Part shown: positions 1 to 11,800 of the stretch, piece after piece
How positions within the stretch are numbered: the stretch's first letter is position 1
Layout: each line of letters opens with the position of its first letter
Assembly (NCBI GenBank): GCA_030248195.1
Contig: JASAND010010890.1
Location: 1-64,000 of the forward strand
DNA length: 64,000 bases
Direction of reading: 5' to 3'
Source: Trissonchulus latispiculum
Taxonomy: Eukaryota; Nematoda; Enoplea; Enoplida; Ironidae
Notes under the pieces: generated by a model
What the model saw: the letters and a program-made list of their open reading frames with translations, nothing else
Database searches by the model: none
What the model was told of the DNA's origin: nothing
Translations under genes and position numbers: made by a program

Positions 1-3000
1 TTGCGGAATTCTAATGGATATATTTCTACGCAGGAGTTAAGACGAATAAGTAGCGTTATTGACGTCACATGGATATCCCAACCATGATCAACATTGTCAA
101 CTTTTCTCCTTAGGAAACTGTTAAACCGCTGTTAGTCAACAATGCGCCGACGGACAGATATATATTCTGGGGTTTTTTTCCGGGGGGGGGGGGGGGGGGT
201 GGGGGCGCCCCCCACTTTTTTGGGTTCCCCCCACTCGACCTTTTTAGGATTTTTGGTCAAACTTTTTCAAAAATTTTCCGGCTTCGCCGAATTTTTCGTC
301 AAAAATGGTCTATTTTGGTGCCAAAACTTAATTTTTGAGCACTTTTAAGCTTAGTTATAGCAGTATTTTTATACTGTATTTTTGGCATTTTAACCCATTT
401 TATTCCCCCCCCCCCACTTTTGTACCTCCCCCCCCCCCCCACTAGTGGGGGGGGCGTCCCCCCCACTCTTCCCCCCCCACTTATTTTTGCCTAGAAAAAC
501 CCCAGACTATATATAACATTTTTAATAAGCGTTTATATAACTCATGTATTCACAGACTCAAAGTTGAATCTGATGTTAACTTTCGTGACATATATACGTG
601 CGTAACCAGTGTAGCATCCTGTCATCCACCCTAAAACTACCCTGTCTCGTCTTGCTGACATTACGTCAGTGATATATATATAACCGAAATTCGCAACCAC
701 TTGCCTTCAGAATACTAATAGTGCCAATAGGAGTCTATTTGGCATGCACTCATATTGGTGCGTGTACAAACTTGTCTTCTGCACTTTCCAACCTCACCAG
801 ACTCATATTAGCATTTTACATGCTTGTCTTAATCTTAATTTACAACCGGCAATATTTAGCATTTTACATGTTCCATGTTGACTCATATTCCTTTCTTTGC
901 TCTTTTTAGAGCATTTTTATTTCTTGTAATTAAATCTTTTCTAGTTTGCTTTACTTTACTTTGCTTTTGCCAGTTTTGTAGTTTCATAAACTGCATATGA
1001 TTGCAAACATGTTTGTGTAAAAATGGTGGATACTGGATATGTGCTTCCTGGAATTATTCCCTGTTCATTATAGGAGCATCCAGTCGGAGTTTTCATGCAG
1101 TGACTATAGAAGTGGAAAATATAGCAGTTAAACTACAAAATTTGATTTGGGAATTGATAATATACAATGCAAAGAATTCAATGTTTTCAATAGCGTTTTA
1201 ATGCTCAAAATTGAAAAAATTTTCAACTTCTGGGGGCTCTGCCCCTCTACTAAACATTGTGCTCAATACTATGCTTGTACTGGACTAGGATGGATTTTAC
1301 TGTTCGCAGTAAGCTACGGTCTCACAGTGAGGCCAAGTATCAGAGCATAATCATTTCCAATTTACATCCTGAAGATCGCATCAAGGTCAGTATAGTTTTA
1401 GAAAACACGACCAAATTTTTCCATGATTGTAGAATTTTTAGTACGTAGTTACTCAGCATGTGTTCTACGTGCAAGAATCATTTGCCTCACCAGCCTGATT
1501 GCTGATTTCAAAGTAGTAGCTTTAAAGTTCAAAAATTTGAAATATATGTTTTAGCTTATGTTTCCACAAAGAATTCACAATATATATATAATCAAAAGGG
1601 TCCCCATTGTCAGTTATTTGATAGAGGTATCGAATAATGCTAAACTCCTCCAAAACATTCAGCCTTGCAAAAACCTGAAAATTGTACTTCTTTCAAAACT
1701 AGTTTTCAGCAAATTCCTTAAAAGAAAAAAATGTACATAGTTACTGCCTTTGATTGGTTTCCTTAACTCATGTACGTTAGTGAGCATGGTCAAATTTTTG
1801 ATCTTCTAAAAGGAATCACCTCCTTCAGCAAACTCGGCCGCGATGTCGTCCTCCAGAAGGCGCATCGGAGATATGAATGCGTCAAACACCGGAGGGTGCA
1901 ATCAAAAGAATTCTTCTTCCTGGTTAATCTCGTACAACAGTTTCGAACCAGTAGGTCATTCGAATGATGACTCCAACCGTAATAAAATTTTTAGCGCGTC
2001 TCGACCTTCTCTACGAAAATGTCTCCTCTTTGAAAAATTTTCAGGGCTCCAGCCCTAATTTTTCGTAAAAAATGACGACGCTTAAATCCCGGTATTTCTT
2101 TGAGAAAATTTTGTGTTTCTCCGTCTAAAATACGTCAAAAATTAACATTTATTTTTGAAAAATCTCCCCCCCCCCCCCCCTCGAAAAGCTTCCGCCGCGG
2201 GACCACCCGCCGGGAAAAATTTCAAAAGTACTTGCGCTCCCGGAGGAGGGGCCAGTTCTTCAAGGGCGGCGCGTTCTCCGCAAAAGTGGTACCAAGGATC
2301 GGGCAGTTGGTGAAAGACAGGCATAGGACGGTTGATTTGACTAAATTTTTTTTGTTGTCACAAAATGATCTTATTGGAGCGCATATATCTCGTAGGTTTT
2401 TCAGCTTCTGCGATTTGCATCAGAAAACATATTTGTCCTCGAGTTGAACGTGCAAAGTGAGACCGGGCTCTGAAGCCCAGAAACTGAAAACATTTTCAAA
2501 TTTACTAAACAATTTTTAGAAATTTAGATGATTTATTGCATATAATCATTTGAATAAATCACATTGTTTTCACTTTCAATTATCAAGACTAAAGAAATGA
2601 AAAATAATTAATATACAGTACTCCACAGCAGAAAATTGCGGAAAATAATTACGGTTCAGAAACCTTTTTCTAATAATCTTTGCCAAATGGCTTTTGCCTG
2701 AGATGCATCACTTTTGCCTTTTTTAAGCCAAATCTACCAATTTTTGTAGCAAAAATTGGTAGATTTAATGGTTAAAAAGGCAAAAGTGGGTAAAAATCTC
2801 AGGCGAAGCCATTTATTGCAAAGATTATTAGAAAAATGGGTTTCATTGAACCGTAGTATTTCCACAATTTTCTGCTGTGGACGTTTCTACTCATACTGCT
2901 AATTGCAGCGACAAGTTGATTCTTTTATTTTTCATTTCTTTAGTCTTGATAATTAGCAATTGAAAACTAATCAATGATTTATTCAAAAAATGATTATATG

Positions 3001-5897
3001 CAAAAATAATGCAATCATCCTCCTAAATTTCTAAAAATTGTTCTAAATTTGAAGCTAAATTTGAAAATGTTTCAATTTCTGGGGCTTCGAGCCCCCCAGA
3101 TCTCTCCGCTTGCGTTTTCAACTCGGGTTCAAATGTTTTCTGATGCAAATCGCGAAACTGAAAACCCTGCGAGTATATATCACCTTTTCGCCTCCAACTA
3201 AGATCATTTTGTGACAACAAAAAAATTTGGTCAAATCAACCCCCCATTTTCAAAATCCTGGATAAGTGCCTGTCTTTCCTAATATGCCCAGTCCTTAATT
3301 TAATAGGTCCATAAATTGGTACCACTTTTGCGGGAAGTGAAGACCGTGTAGGGCATCTGCCGCCCTTGAGGAGCTGGCCCCTCCTCCAGGGTACAGGGTA
3401 CTTTTAAGGAATTTTTCCCGGAGGGTGGCGGTCCCGGGGGGAAGAAATTTTCGAGGGGGAGGGGCGGGCGCGGGGGGAGGAAATATTAGAGGGGGAAAGA
3501 TTTTTCAAAAATGATCTAAAGAATGGTAATTTTTGACGTATTTTAGACGGAGAAACACAAAATTTTCTCAAAAATACCAGGATTTAAGCTAAAATAAATC
3601 ATTTTTACGAAAAAATTAGGGCTGGAGCCTGAAAATTTTTCAAAAATTTTCCCGGGGGGCAATTTCGGGAGGGAGGCATTTTCGTAGGGGGAAGGTCAAT
3701 TTCGGGGGGGCCCGTCTCATCCCCCCATAAAAATACCCTGTCCTCCACGGTTGGAGTCATCATTCGAGGTGACACTACTGGTTCAAGGGCTGTGTACCGC
3801 GGATGAGCTCCATCATCGTAGACCCTGACCAGGGTAGAAGAATTCTTTTGGTAGTTACCTTTACCTTTTCCCTCCAGTGTTTGACACATTGCAACCCCTT
3901 CATATCTCCGATGCTTATCACTTTTTGCTCTGGAGGAACATTTTTATTATCTGGCATGAAACGAATTTTGCTGAAGGAGGTGATTCCTTTTAGAGACATC
4001 AAATTTTGACCGCTATTACTCCTTCATTACTCTGAGTTAAGAAGTCATAATCAAAACGTAGCATAACATTTTTTCTTTTTAAGGAACACTGAAACTAATT
4101 TTAGTTTTTGAAAATTTTTTAATCGGCTTTTTGAAGAAGTGCAATTTTCAGGTTTTTTGCAAACTGAAATGTTTTGGAGAGACATAGTTTACATTATTCG
4201 ATACCTCTATCAAATAGCTGATGTGGGGACCCTTTTTAATTATATATATATTGTGAATTCTTTGTGGAAACATAAGCTAAAACGTATGCGCAACCTGAAT
4301 TATGCCTAATTTTCTGAGCTTTGCTAAAGCTACTACTTTAGCTAGAAATCAGCAATCAGGGCAACTAAAAAGAGTCGGGGCGGGTGTTCTTGCGTAGAAC
4401 ACATGCTGAGTGGCAGCCGTCTAGGTTGCATACTAAATTCTCTACAATCGCTGGAAAAAATTTGGTCGTGTTTTTCTAAAACTATCTTTTTATTATGATC
4501 GCAGTCTTCGGGATGGCAAATTGGAAAATGATTATGCCTCCGATAATTGGCCTCTGTGAGACCGTAGCTTATTGCGAACTGTTAAATCCCTCCTAGTCCA
4601 GTACAAGCATAGTATTGAGCACAATGTTTGGTAGAGGGGGGCAGAGCCCCCCAGAAGTTGAAAATTTTTTCAATTTTGGCATTAAAACGCTATTGAAACA
4701 TTGAATTCTTTGCATTGTATATTATCAATTCCCAAATCAAATTTTGTAGTTTAACTTGCTATATTTTCCACTTCTATAGTCTCGTACGAAAACTCAGACT
4801 GGATGCTCCCATAATGAACAGGGTATAATTCCAAGCAGCACATATCCAGTATCCACCATTTAAGACAATCATGTTTGCAAATTGCAATACTGCAGTTTAT
4901 GAAACTACAAAACTGGCAAAGCAAAGTAAAGTAAAGCAAACTAGTAAAGATTTAATTACAAGAAATAAAAATGCTCCTAAAGAGCAAAGAAAGGAATATG
5001 AGTCAACATGGAACATGTAAAATGCTAAATATTGCCGGTTGTAAATTAAGAATAAGACAAGCATGTAAAATGCTAATATGAGTCTGGTGAGGTTGGAAAG
5101 TGCAGAAGACAAGTTTGTACACGCACCAATATGAGTGCATGCCAAATAGACTCATATTGGCACTATTAGTATTCTGAAGGCAAGTGGTTGCGAATTTCGG
5201 TTATATATATATCACTGACGTAATGTCAGCAAGACGAGACAGGGTAGTTTTAGGGTGGATGACAGGATGCTACACAGGTTACGCACGTATATATGTCACG
5301 AAAGTTAACATCAGATTCAACTTTGAGTCTGTGAATACATGAGTTATATAAACGCTTATTAAAAATGTTATATATAGTCTGGGGTTTTTCTAGGCAAAAA
5401 TAAGTGGGGGGGACGAGTGGGGGGGCCCCCCCCCCCCCCCCACTTGGGGGGGGGGGGGGACGTCCAAAAGTGGGGGGGGGAATAAAATGGGCTAAAAATG
5501 CCAAAAATACAGTATAAAAAGCCTGTTTTCTACATATACTGCTATAACTAAGCTTAAAAGTGCTCAAAAATTGAGTTTTAGCACCAAAATAGACCATTTT
5601 TGACGAAAAAATTCCGGCGAAGCCGGAAAATTTTTGAAAAGTTTGACCAAAAATCCTAAAAAGGTCGAGTGGGGGGGGAACCCAAAAAGTGGGGGGGCCC
5701 CCCCCACCCCCCCCCCAGTAAAAAAACCCCAGAATATATATCTGTCCGTCGGCGCATTGTTGACTAACAGCGGTTTAACAGTTTCCTAAGGAGAAAAGTT
5801 GACAATGTTGATCATGGTTGGGATATCCATGTGACGTCAATAACGCTACTTATTCGTCTTAACTCCTGCGTAGAAATATATCCATTAGAATTCCGCA
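1..5897. mobile_element. 5.9-kb palindromic (foldback) element
   Basis: The first ~120 bases are exactly mirrored by the reverse complement ending at 5897, and the match continues inward through both arms to a small hairpin centred near 2750 (a run around 2632-2665 reappears inverted around 2850-2880). The left arm is about 2.75 kb and the right arm about 3.15 kb; the extra length of the right arm comes from G-rich insertions around 3400-3780. Both arms carry long G or C runs (for example 182-200 and 400-475, mirrored at 5400-5480). No transposase or other gene is visible; the longest open frames are low-complexity shadows. The left end coincides with the window edge, so the true boundary and any target duplication are not seen. 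Confidence 0.8.
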
Positions 5898-6160
5898 ATG
5901 GATGCATGCATTATTGTTTTTAAGGCATGCCAATATGAGTCTATTTGGCATGCACTCATATTGGTGCGTGTACAAACTTGTCTTCTGCACTTTCCAACCT
6001 CACCAGACTCATATTAGCATTTTACATGCTTGTCTTATTCTTAATTTACAACCGGCAATATTTAGCATTTTACATGTTCCATGTTGACTCATATTCCTTT
6101 CTTTGCTCTTTAGGAGCATTTTTATTTCTTGTTTATCCACTTTTTACATGTCGTTGACAT
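5898..6160. repeat. Partial third copy of the palindrome arm
   Basis: About 5930-6138 repeats, in direct orientation and nearly base for base, the left-arm segment 721-930; the same segment also lies inverted in the right arm (about 4960-5160). Three copies of this ~210-bp stretch therefore lie within 6.2 kb. Confidence 0.8.
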
Positions 6161-6229
6161 AAAAGCGTTAAAGAATCATTAAGCATTATATATGCACTAA
6201 ATACTCTGACTCACGTGTGTGGTTCTATG

Positions 6230-7045
6230 GCAAATTGGCTCAGTTCCACCCTGACACCCCTCACACCAGACCGCTCCACAGCAAGTTAGGGTAAGTGATT
6301 CTATGGTAAAAGCTTAGTTCCCCCACCCCTACCCCAGCACAGCACTCTACAGCCACTTTGAGCATGTGCTTTTATGAGAAAAGTTGCTCAGCTCACTTAG
6401 GGCTTTCATTTGGTACCAAATTTGAATACTTTTGATAATTTTCATTTTCGACCCAAAATCGCCTAAGACCCCCATCCATACCCCAGCACAGCACTCTATA
6501 GCCACTTTGAGCATGCACTTTTATGAGAAAAGGTGCTCAGCTCGCTTAGGGCTTTCATTTGGTACCAAATTTGACCACTTTTGAAAAATTTTAGTTTTGA
6601 CCCAAAATCGCCCAAGTCCCCACCCCGCCCCACCCCACCACAGCACTCTACAGTCACTTTGAGCATGCAGTTCTATGACAAAAGTTGCTCAGCTCGCTTA
6701 GGGCTTTCATTTGGTACTAAATTAGACCACTTTTGAAAAATTTTAGTTTTGACCCAAAATCGCCTAAGTCCCCACCCCACCCCACCACAGCACTCTACAG
6801 CCACTTTGAGCATGCAGTTCTATGACAAAAGTTGCTCAGCTCGCTTAGGGCTTTCATTTGGTACCAAATTTGACCACTTTTGAAAAATTTTAGTTTTGAC
6901 CCAAAATCGCCTAAGTCCCCACCCCACCTCACCACAGCACTCTACAGCCACTTTGAGCATGCAGTTCTATGACAAAAGTTGCTCAGCTCGCTTAGGGCTT
7001 TCATTTGATACCAAATTTGACCACTTTTGAAAATTTTCATTTTTG
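6230..7045. repeat. Tandem array, ~147-152 bp unit, about 5 copies
   Basis: The marker AGCACTCTA recurs at 6341, 6490, 6642, 6789 and 6936 (spacings 149, 152, 147, 147). Each unit continues with GCTCAGCTCGCTTAGGGC, then GACCCAAAATCGCC and a C-rich tail that varies in length. Later units are more alike than the first. No coding potential is seen. Confidence 0.85.
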
Positions 7046-7059
7046 ACCACATGACCTCC

Positions 7060-7535
7060 CACCTACCTGACGCTCCAGATGGCAAAGTGGATCCAGCTCA
7101 GCAAGATGGGTGGGTCCGACGGCAAAAGAGATGCCAGGAATGAGCTGGGCGCCCCAGAAAACCCCTAAAGACGAAATTTTGAGAGGCTAAGTACAGTCCT
7201 ATATGGTGTTCCCGGAGGTCGGTACTGACCGGACCCTCCAGACGGCAAATTGGAACCAGCCCAGCAAGATGGGTGGGTCGGACGGCAAAATGGAGACCGG
7301 GAATAAGCTGGGCGCACCAGAAAACCCCTATAGACAAAGTTTTGAGAGGCCAAGTAAAGCCTACTATGGCCCTCCCGGAAGCGGTTACCGACCTGACCCC
7401 TCAGACGGTCAAGTGGAACCAGCCCAGCAAATTGGGTGAATCGGGCAGCAAAACTGATAGCGGGAATCGATTCTCCGTCCCAAAAAACCTTTATATGCAA
7501 GATTTGAGAGAAGTCTATCTTGAAAAATAAGCGAA
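7060..7535. repeat. Tandem array, 163 bp unit, 3 copies
   Basis: The segment with GCAAGATGGG recurs at 7101, 7264 and 7427 (spacing 163 each time), the third copy being more diverged. Because 163 is not a multiple of three and stops intervene, the open frames across it are by-products of the repeat. It directly follows the ~150-bp array but has an unrelated unit. Confidence 0.8.
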
Positions 7536-7539
7536 AAAA

Positions 7540-7815
7540 TTAAGTTCAAAGTCGGACCCAACATTCACCAGCTTTGGCGGGCCACTGTGGCGCTGTGGCG
7601 CAACATACCAAAACTCCGACTTCAAACGTCATAATCCGGATATATGTCCTTATCAACCATATATAACTTGTCTGGTTTGTATTTGCACAAAGAGCTGGAA
7701 AGAAGCTAATCCCAGGCATACTTTTGGCCATTTCGACGTTCTGAGCCGACTTTGTGGCGCCACTGTGGCGCTGCGGCGCACTGTGGCGCGGCGGCGACCA
7801 CATATATCGAAAGTC
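7540..7815. repeat. Block rich in the motif CTGTGGCGC
   Basis: The motif CTGTGGCGC or close variants occurs near 7574-7590 and again in a cluster at 7751-7790. The two clusters flank ~160 bp of unremarkable sequence, the same layout as the small elements elsewhere in the window that carry a private GC-rich motif near both ends. Clear terminal inverted repeats were not found here. Confidence 0.45.
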
Positions 7816-8033
7816 AGTAACCTATATATATTGATGATATACCGCAATAGGTGTCTGAACTTCGCTACATTCTGTGAAAGAGGCTACAAAATGGTGACAT
7901 ACGAGGGTAAAACGGAGACACCGGAAAAAAAACATCGCCGGCATAACTGCCGGCGGGTGCAACTTTTTAACGGTAAGTGTTAGGGGGATGAAATTTTCCA
8001 ATTATACTAAACTCGACACGGACTTTCTTTTGC

Positions 8034-8096
8034 GCACAAAATTTGCGCAGGATTTGCGCAGGAATCTGCGCAGCCTCTGCGCAGCGCCTCTGAAGG
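8034..8096. repeat. Cluster of TGCGCA palindromic hexamers
   Basis: TGCGCA or GCGCA appears about six times in ~60 bp, with spacer lengths of about 5-10 bases. No gene overlaps it. Confidence 0.5.
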
Positions 8097-8283
8097 CAGT
8101 CATTGGGGCGTTTTGACTCATATTATAGGGGTCGCTACCGCGACCCCTATGATATATAGTGTATGCTAATAATGAAGTCGCGCCGACGGCGCGAAAAATT
8201 TTCAATCAAGTACAAATGCACTATATAATATTGGGGGCATTTTAATACAATGTCTTTGTGTTGATGATAAATTTAAACGCCCG

Positions 8284-8440
8284 CGCTTCGCGCGGGCTTA
8301 AAATTTTTCTTCTTGCCAATTTTTTTCGAGGGGGCAAAACCATTTCGGGGGGGGGGGGGCGGCCGCGTCGCGCGGGCTTAAAATTTTTCTTCTTGCCAAT
8401 ATTTTTCAAGGATGCAAAACCATTTTGGGGGGGGAACGGC
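8284..8440. repeat. Direct duplication, 80-bp period
   Basis: The stretch starting CGCGGGCTTA at 8291 is repeated starting at 8371, including the run CTTCTTGCCAAT and a following AAAACCATTT plus G-run. The rest of 7830-8746 shows no gene. Confidence 0.7.
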
Positions 8441-8746
8441 CGCCCTCCCCCCGTATCTACGCTAGAGCCCTTGGCCATTGTTTCGTTACCCCTTGTACCC
8501 GACGGCGATAGGGCTTGTACCTTGTCCTGGTTGGGGGGGGGAGGCTTGGACCCCCCCGCGTTAACCTATGGTGTCGTAATTCGTCTGTGCAGAAAAATTT
8601 CAATGAATTTTTATTTGCAAATTTTAAGCCTAATTTTAATGTCATAAAACGAAGATATGGTTTTTAATTTTATTCGCCCAGGTGGTCCTGTTTATCTATA
8701 TAGGTATTTGTAGTTGTGTTGTGGACCTAATTGTCCTGCGTTTTAG

Positions 8747-8850
8747 GCAGATTCTCATGTTGGAAAGCCTGGAGCGACGGATGCCACCAGCTATTACGAG
8801 CAGTCTGCGACCAGTATTATGGAGTGCTATAGAAGTTGTGTGGGGGATGT
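8747..8850 (+). CDS. PCID2: PCID2 exon (first in window)
   Basis: Follows the acceptor TTTTAG and ends at donor GTAAGT with two bases of a split codon. It encodes a segment ending [12 protein letters not shown], matching the helix before the PCI domain. The N-terminal half is weakly conserved. Confidence 0.8.
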
Positions 8851-11800
8851 GTAAGTTACGTGATTTACGTAGAGCATCTTTGTATAGCTATTTTTAATCA
8901 TGATTCATCATCATTTAGCCGTTCAAGTTGCTCTTTGCGACTGTTGACCACGGCATGTACATAAATATGCATGCTATTTTTAGGCGGGCTTCGCTTGAGA
9001 CGACAAAACGTTTGGCTGTTCTCAATTTGACCAATCAGCTCTTCAGGATATATTTCAAGGTTTGTACAGTTTTATCTGTGGCGTGGTTGAGTTCAAACTT
9101 TTCAGATTTGGGTTACTTTTAACCGGTAGTGGTGGTGACTTGGTAGTGGTAGGCGACCGTGGATTTTCAGCGAAAAGACAGTGGTTTTCCCACAGCCTTC
9201 AAAAAGAATTATTTTTGTTGACAAGATGCAAAATTAAAGTTCCTTTAAATTAAATAAAATTAAATTGAAGTTATTAAAGTTCCTAGATTTAGCAAAACTT
9301 TTCTTTTAATTCCGATTGCTCCAAAATAAGCATAAATTTATTACTTCTGATTGGGAATTTAAAACAGCTTTTTGTTAAGATTCACTAAAAACTTGGTGCA
9401 ATTCTGGCGCATAGGAAAAAATAGAAAATGTTTGAGTCAAAACACAATCTAGTCGGAAAGCGATCTCTGAAAATTTGTCATTTTCGATTTGCTGATAATT
9501 ATTATTATTATTGTGCATAACAGTTTTGGAGATAATGATTAAACCGTATCTATTGTGTTCCAGATAAATAAACTGAATCTTCTGAAGCCACTTGTACGTG
9601 CCATTGAAAATAGTGGTTCCTTGTACGAACGATTCTCTTTAGCGGATAAGATCACGTACAAGTATTTCACTGGTCGTCGAGCCATGTTTGATTCGGAATT
9701 TCGCAAAGGTTTGCTTTTTGAAAACCGTACTTGTTGAGGGGAACTGTGTACAACGGAACCAACTCAGCATATATGATCATTCGATTGATTGTGTATTTGC
9801 TGCATTTATAGGCTTAAATAAGTTAAAAATTGCAGAATACAGTAAACAAATTTGAAGAATAAGTGCCAACTCCGTAATCGCAATTGGCCGAGTGCTTCGT
9901 ACGCCCGCATTTTCGAAGATTCTAAGCAACGTTTGCTCAAAATTTCACAAAGAAATTCCTTTTTCCTTTCGCTATTAAAAATTTAAAAATACTCATTTTC
10001 CCAATAAAGGCGTGTAGTTTGAACCAGGGTCGGATCTAGGTGTGGGGCGGGGGGGGGGGGCGGCCGCCCCCTCCCCGTCCCGTTCGAAGGTAGGAAAAAT
10101 TAAGGAGACAAATAGGACAAGGGGCAAAAAAGCAAAAACTTTCGGGCCTTCGGCGCGAATTATCTTCCTCTTAGCAGCATAGTAGCAGCATAGTGTATCT
10201 GAAGAAAAAGCTTGAAATGTGTCCTTCGGCGCGAATTTTCTTCTTCTTAGCAGCATGTTGTAGTAGCAGCGTTGTGTATTTGAAGAAAAAGCTTGAAATG
10301 TGTCCGAATTTTCTTAGAAATTCCATTTTCGCCTAAAATGGGTAGAGTTTGTAAACATTTCTGCGGTTCTTTGAATTGTAAAGAATTAACGCTTTGAATA
10401 CCGAATTTATTGCAAAAACAAAACATTTCTTCAACTTCTGGGGGGCTCTCCACCCCCCGGACCCCCGGTAGAAAACTTTTTGAGTGAGACCCGCACCCCC
10501 GTCAGAAAATCCTGGATCCGCCAGTGGTTTTAACCCGTTTTGCCAGAAAGTTAAATAATTCTTCGTAAGAACACAAGAGGCACGCGTTGCGTAAAATTTA
10601 TGAATTGCTTAGTAAGTATGATTTAAATATTATTTTGATGTAATAGTTTTTGCTGTTACTCCACAGCCCTTGCCGTTTGTGTAAAATTTGACAGGCTCTT
10701 TTCTGATGCTAATTCTTAGAGCGAATGGAATGTTATTAAGCAAAGGGGCAGGGCATTTTTATAGGGGGGGGGGGCGCCCTGCGAAACCCTGCAAATTACG
10801 CTTGTCATACTCTAGAGATTACTATGCAGTACGAAGCAATAGTGATTTCATGCTCACAATGTAATCCTTTCTGCTTTGCTATTATAGCTGAAGAGTGTCT
10901 TTCGTTTGCATTTCATCACTGTCCTCCTGCCTATTTCAACAATAAACGACTAATACTGATGTATCTTATTCCTGTTAAAATGTTCCTGGTATGATTTTGC
11001 ATGTTTTTATTCTGGTTTGCTTGATCATGATTGTCAGTTTGACCACGTGAGCCGAAAGCAATAGAAAGAAATATTGTTTTCCTTGGCTTTGCTTGCCACC
11101 GACCTGAGCCGTTGTCCGGCCCGGTCTGTGTTTTCCAGGCCGCCGTACGCACTGCTCAATTTCAAAATCAATGATCCTTTTTCTCGAACTGCTTCAAAGC
11201 CTTAATCCAAAAAGACTTTTTCACCCGCCAGTGCAGTGTCGCCTATCCCGTCAGTTGGCATGAGCGGTGAAAACGTGTGCGACCGGGTACTCAGGTCAGG
11301 GCAACCAGTGGGACCGGTCCGGTCGACGAAAACCGGGTTGGATTGGCAAAGGCACTGATGAATAGGAAATCACGCATTAATTGCATGCATAATCAGGGTA
11401 TTTTTGGGGTTTTTTCTTGGGGGGGAGGAGTTTTTTCCAAAAAGGAGCTAAAAATAGGTATTTTGTTGCGTATACATGTAGAAAGGCAAAAAGTTCTCAA
11501 AAATGCCAGGATTTAAGCTAAAAATAGCCATTTTTACAAAAAATCTTCAGCTAAGCCGGAAAATTTTTGAAAATTTGTCTATTTTTGGCAAAAATTTGGG
11601 GCCCCAAAAAATCCCGGGGGGGGAACAAAAATCCCGGGAGGGGGCGATTTCGGTGGGGGGACGCATTTTCGGGGGGAAGGTCAATTTCGGGGGGGCGCCG
11701 CCCCCCCCCGTAAAAATACCGTGCATAATCATTGCTTATTTATTTTGTAGGGTCATATGCCAACAGAATTCTTGATGAAGAAGTATAATTTGGAACAGTT

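Noticed and set aside
5250..5597. Proline-rich open frame in the palindrome (and its mirror at 2100-2447)
   Set aside because: Produced by C-runs inside the foldback; no conserved sequence, and mirrored frames appear in the other arm.
6230..7535. CRISPR array
   Set aside because: Units are 147-163 bp, contiguous, without short unique spacers, and the DNA is eukaryotic.
8258..8647. 129-codon frame across the 80-bp duplication
   Set aside because: The frame stays open because of the duplicated unit and a G-run; no match to the missing PCID2 N-terminus.
1..8746. Missing N-terminal exons of PCID2
   Set aside because: Looked for and not found; the only candidate near 8692-8713 does not encode the expected conserved segment.
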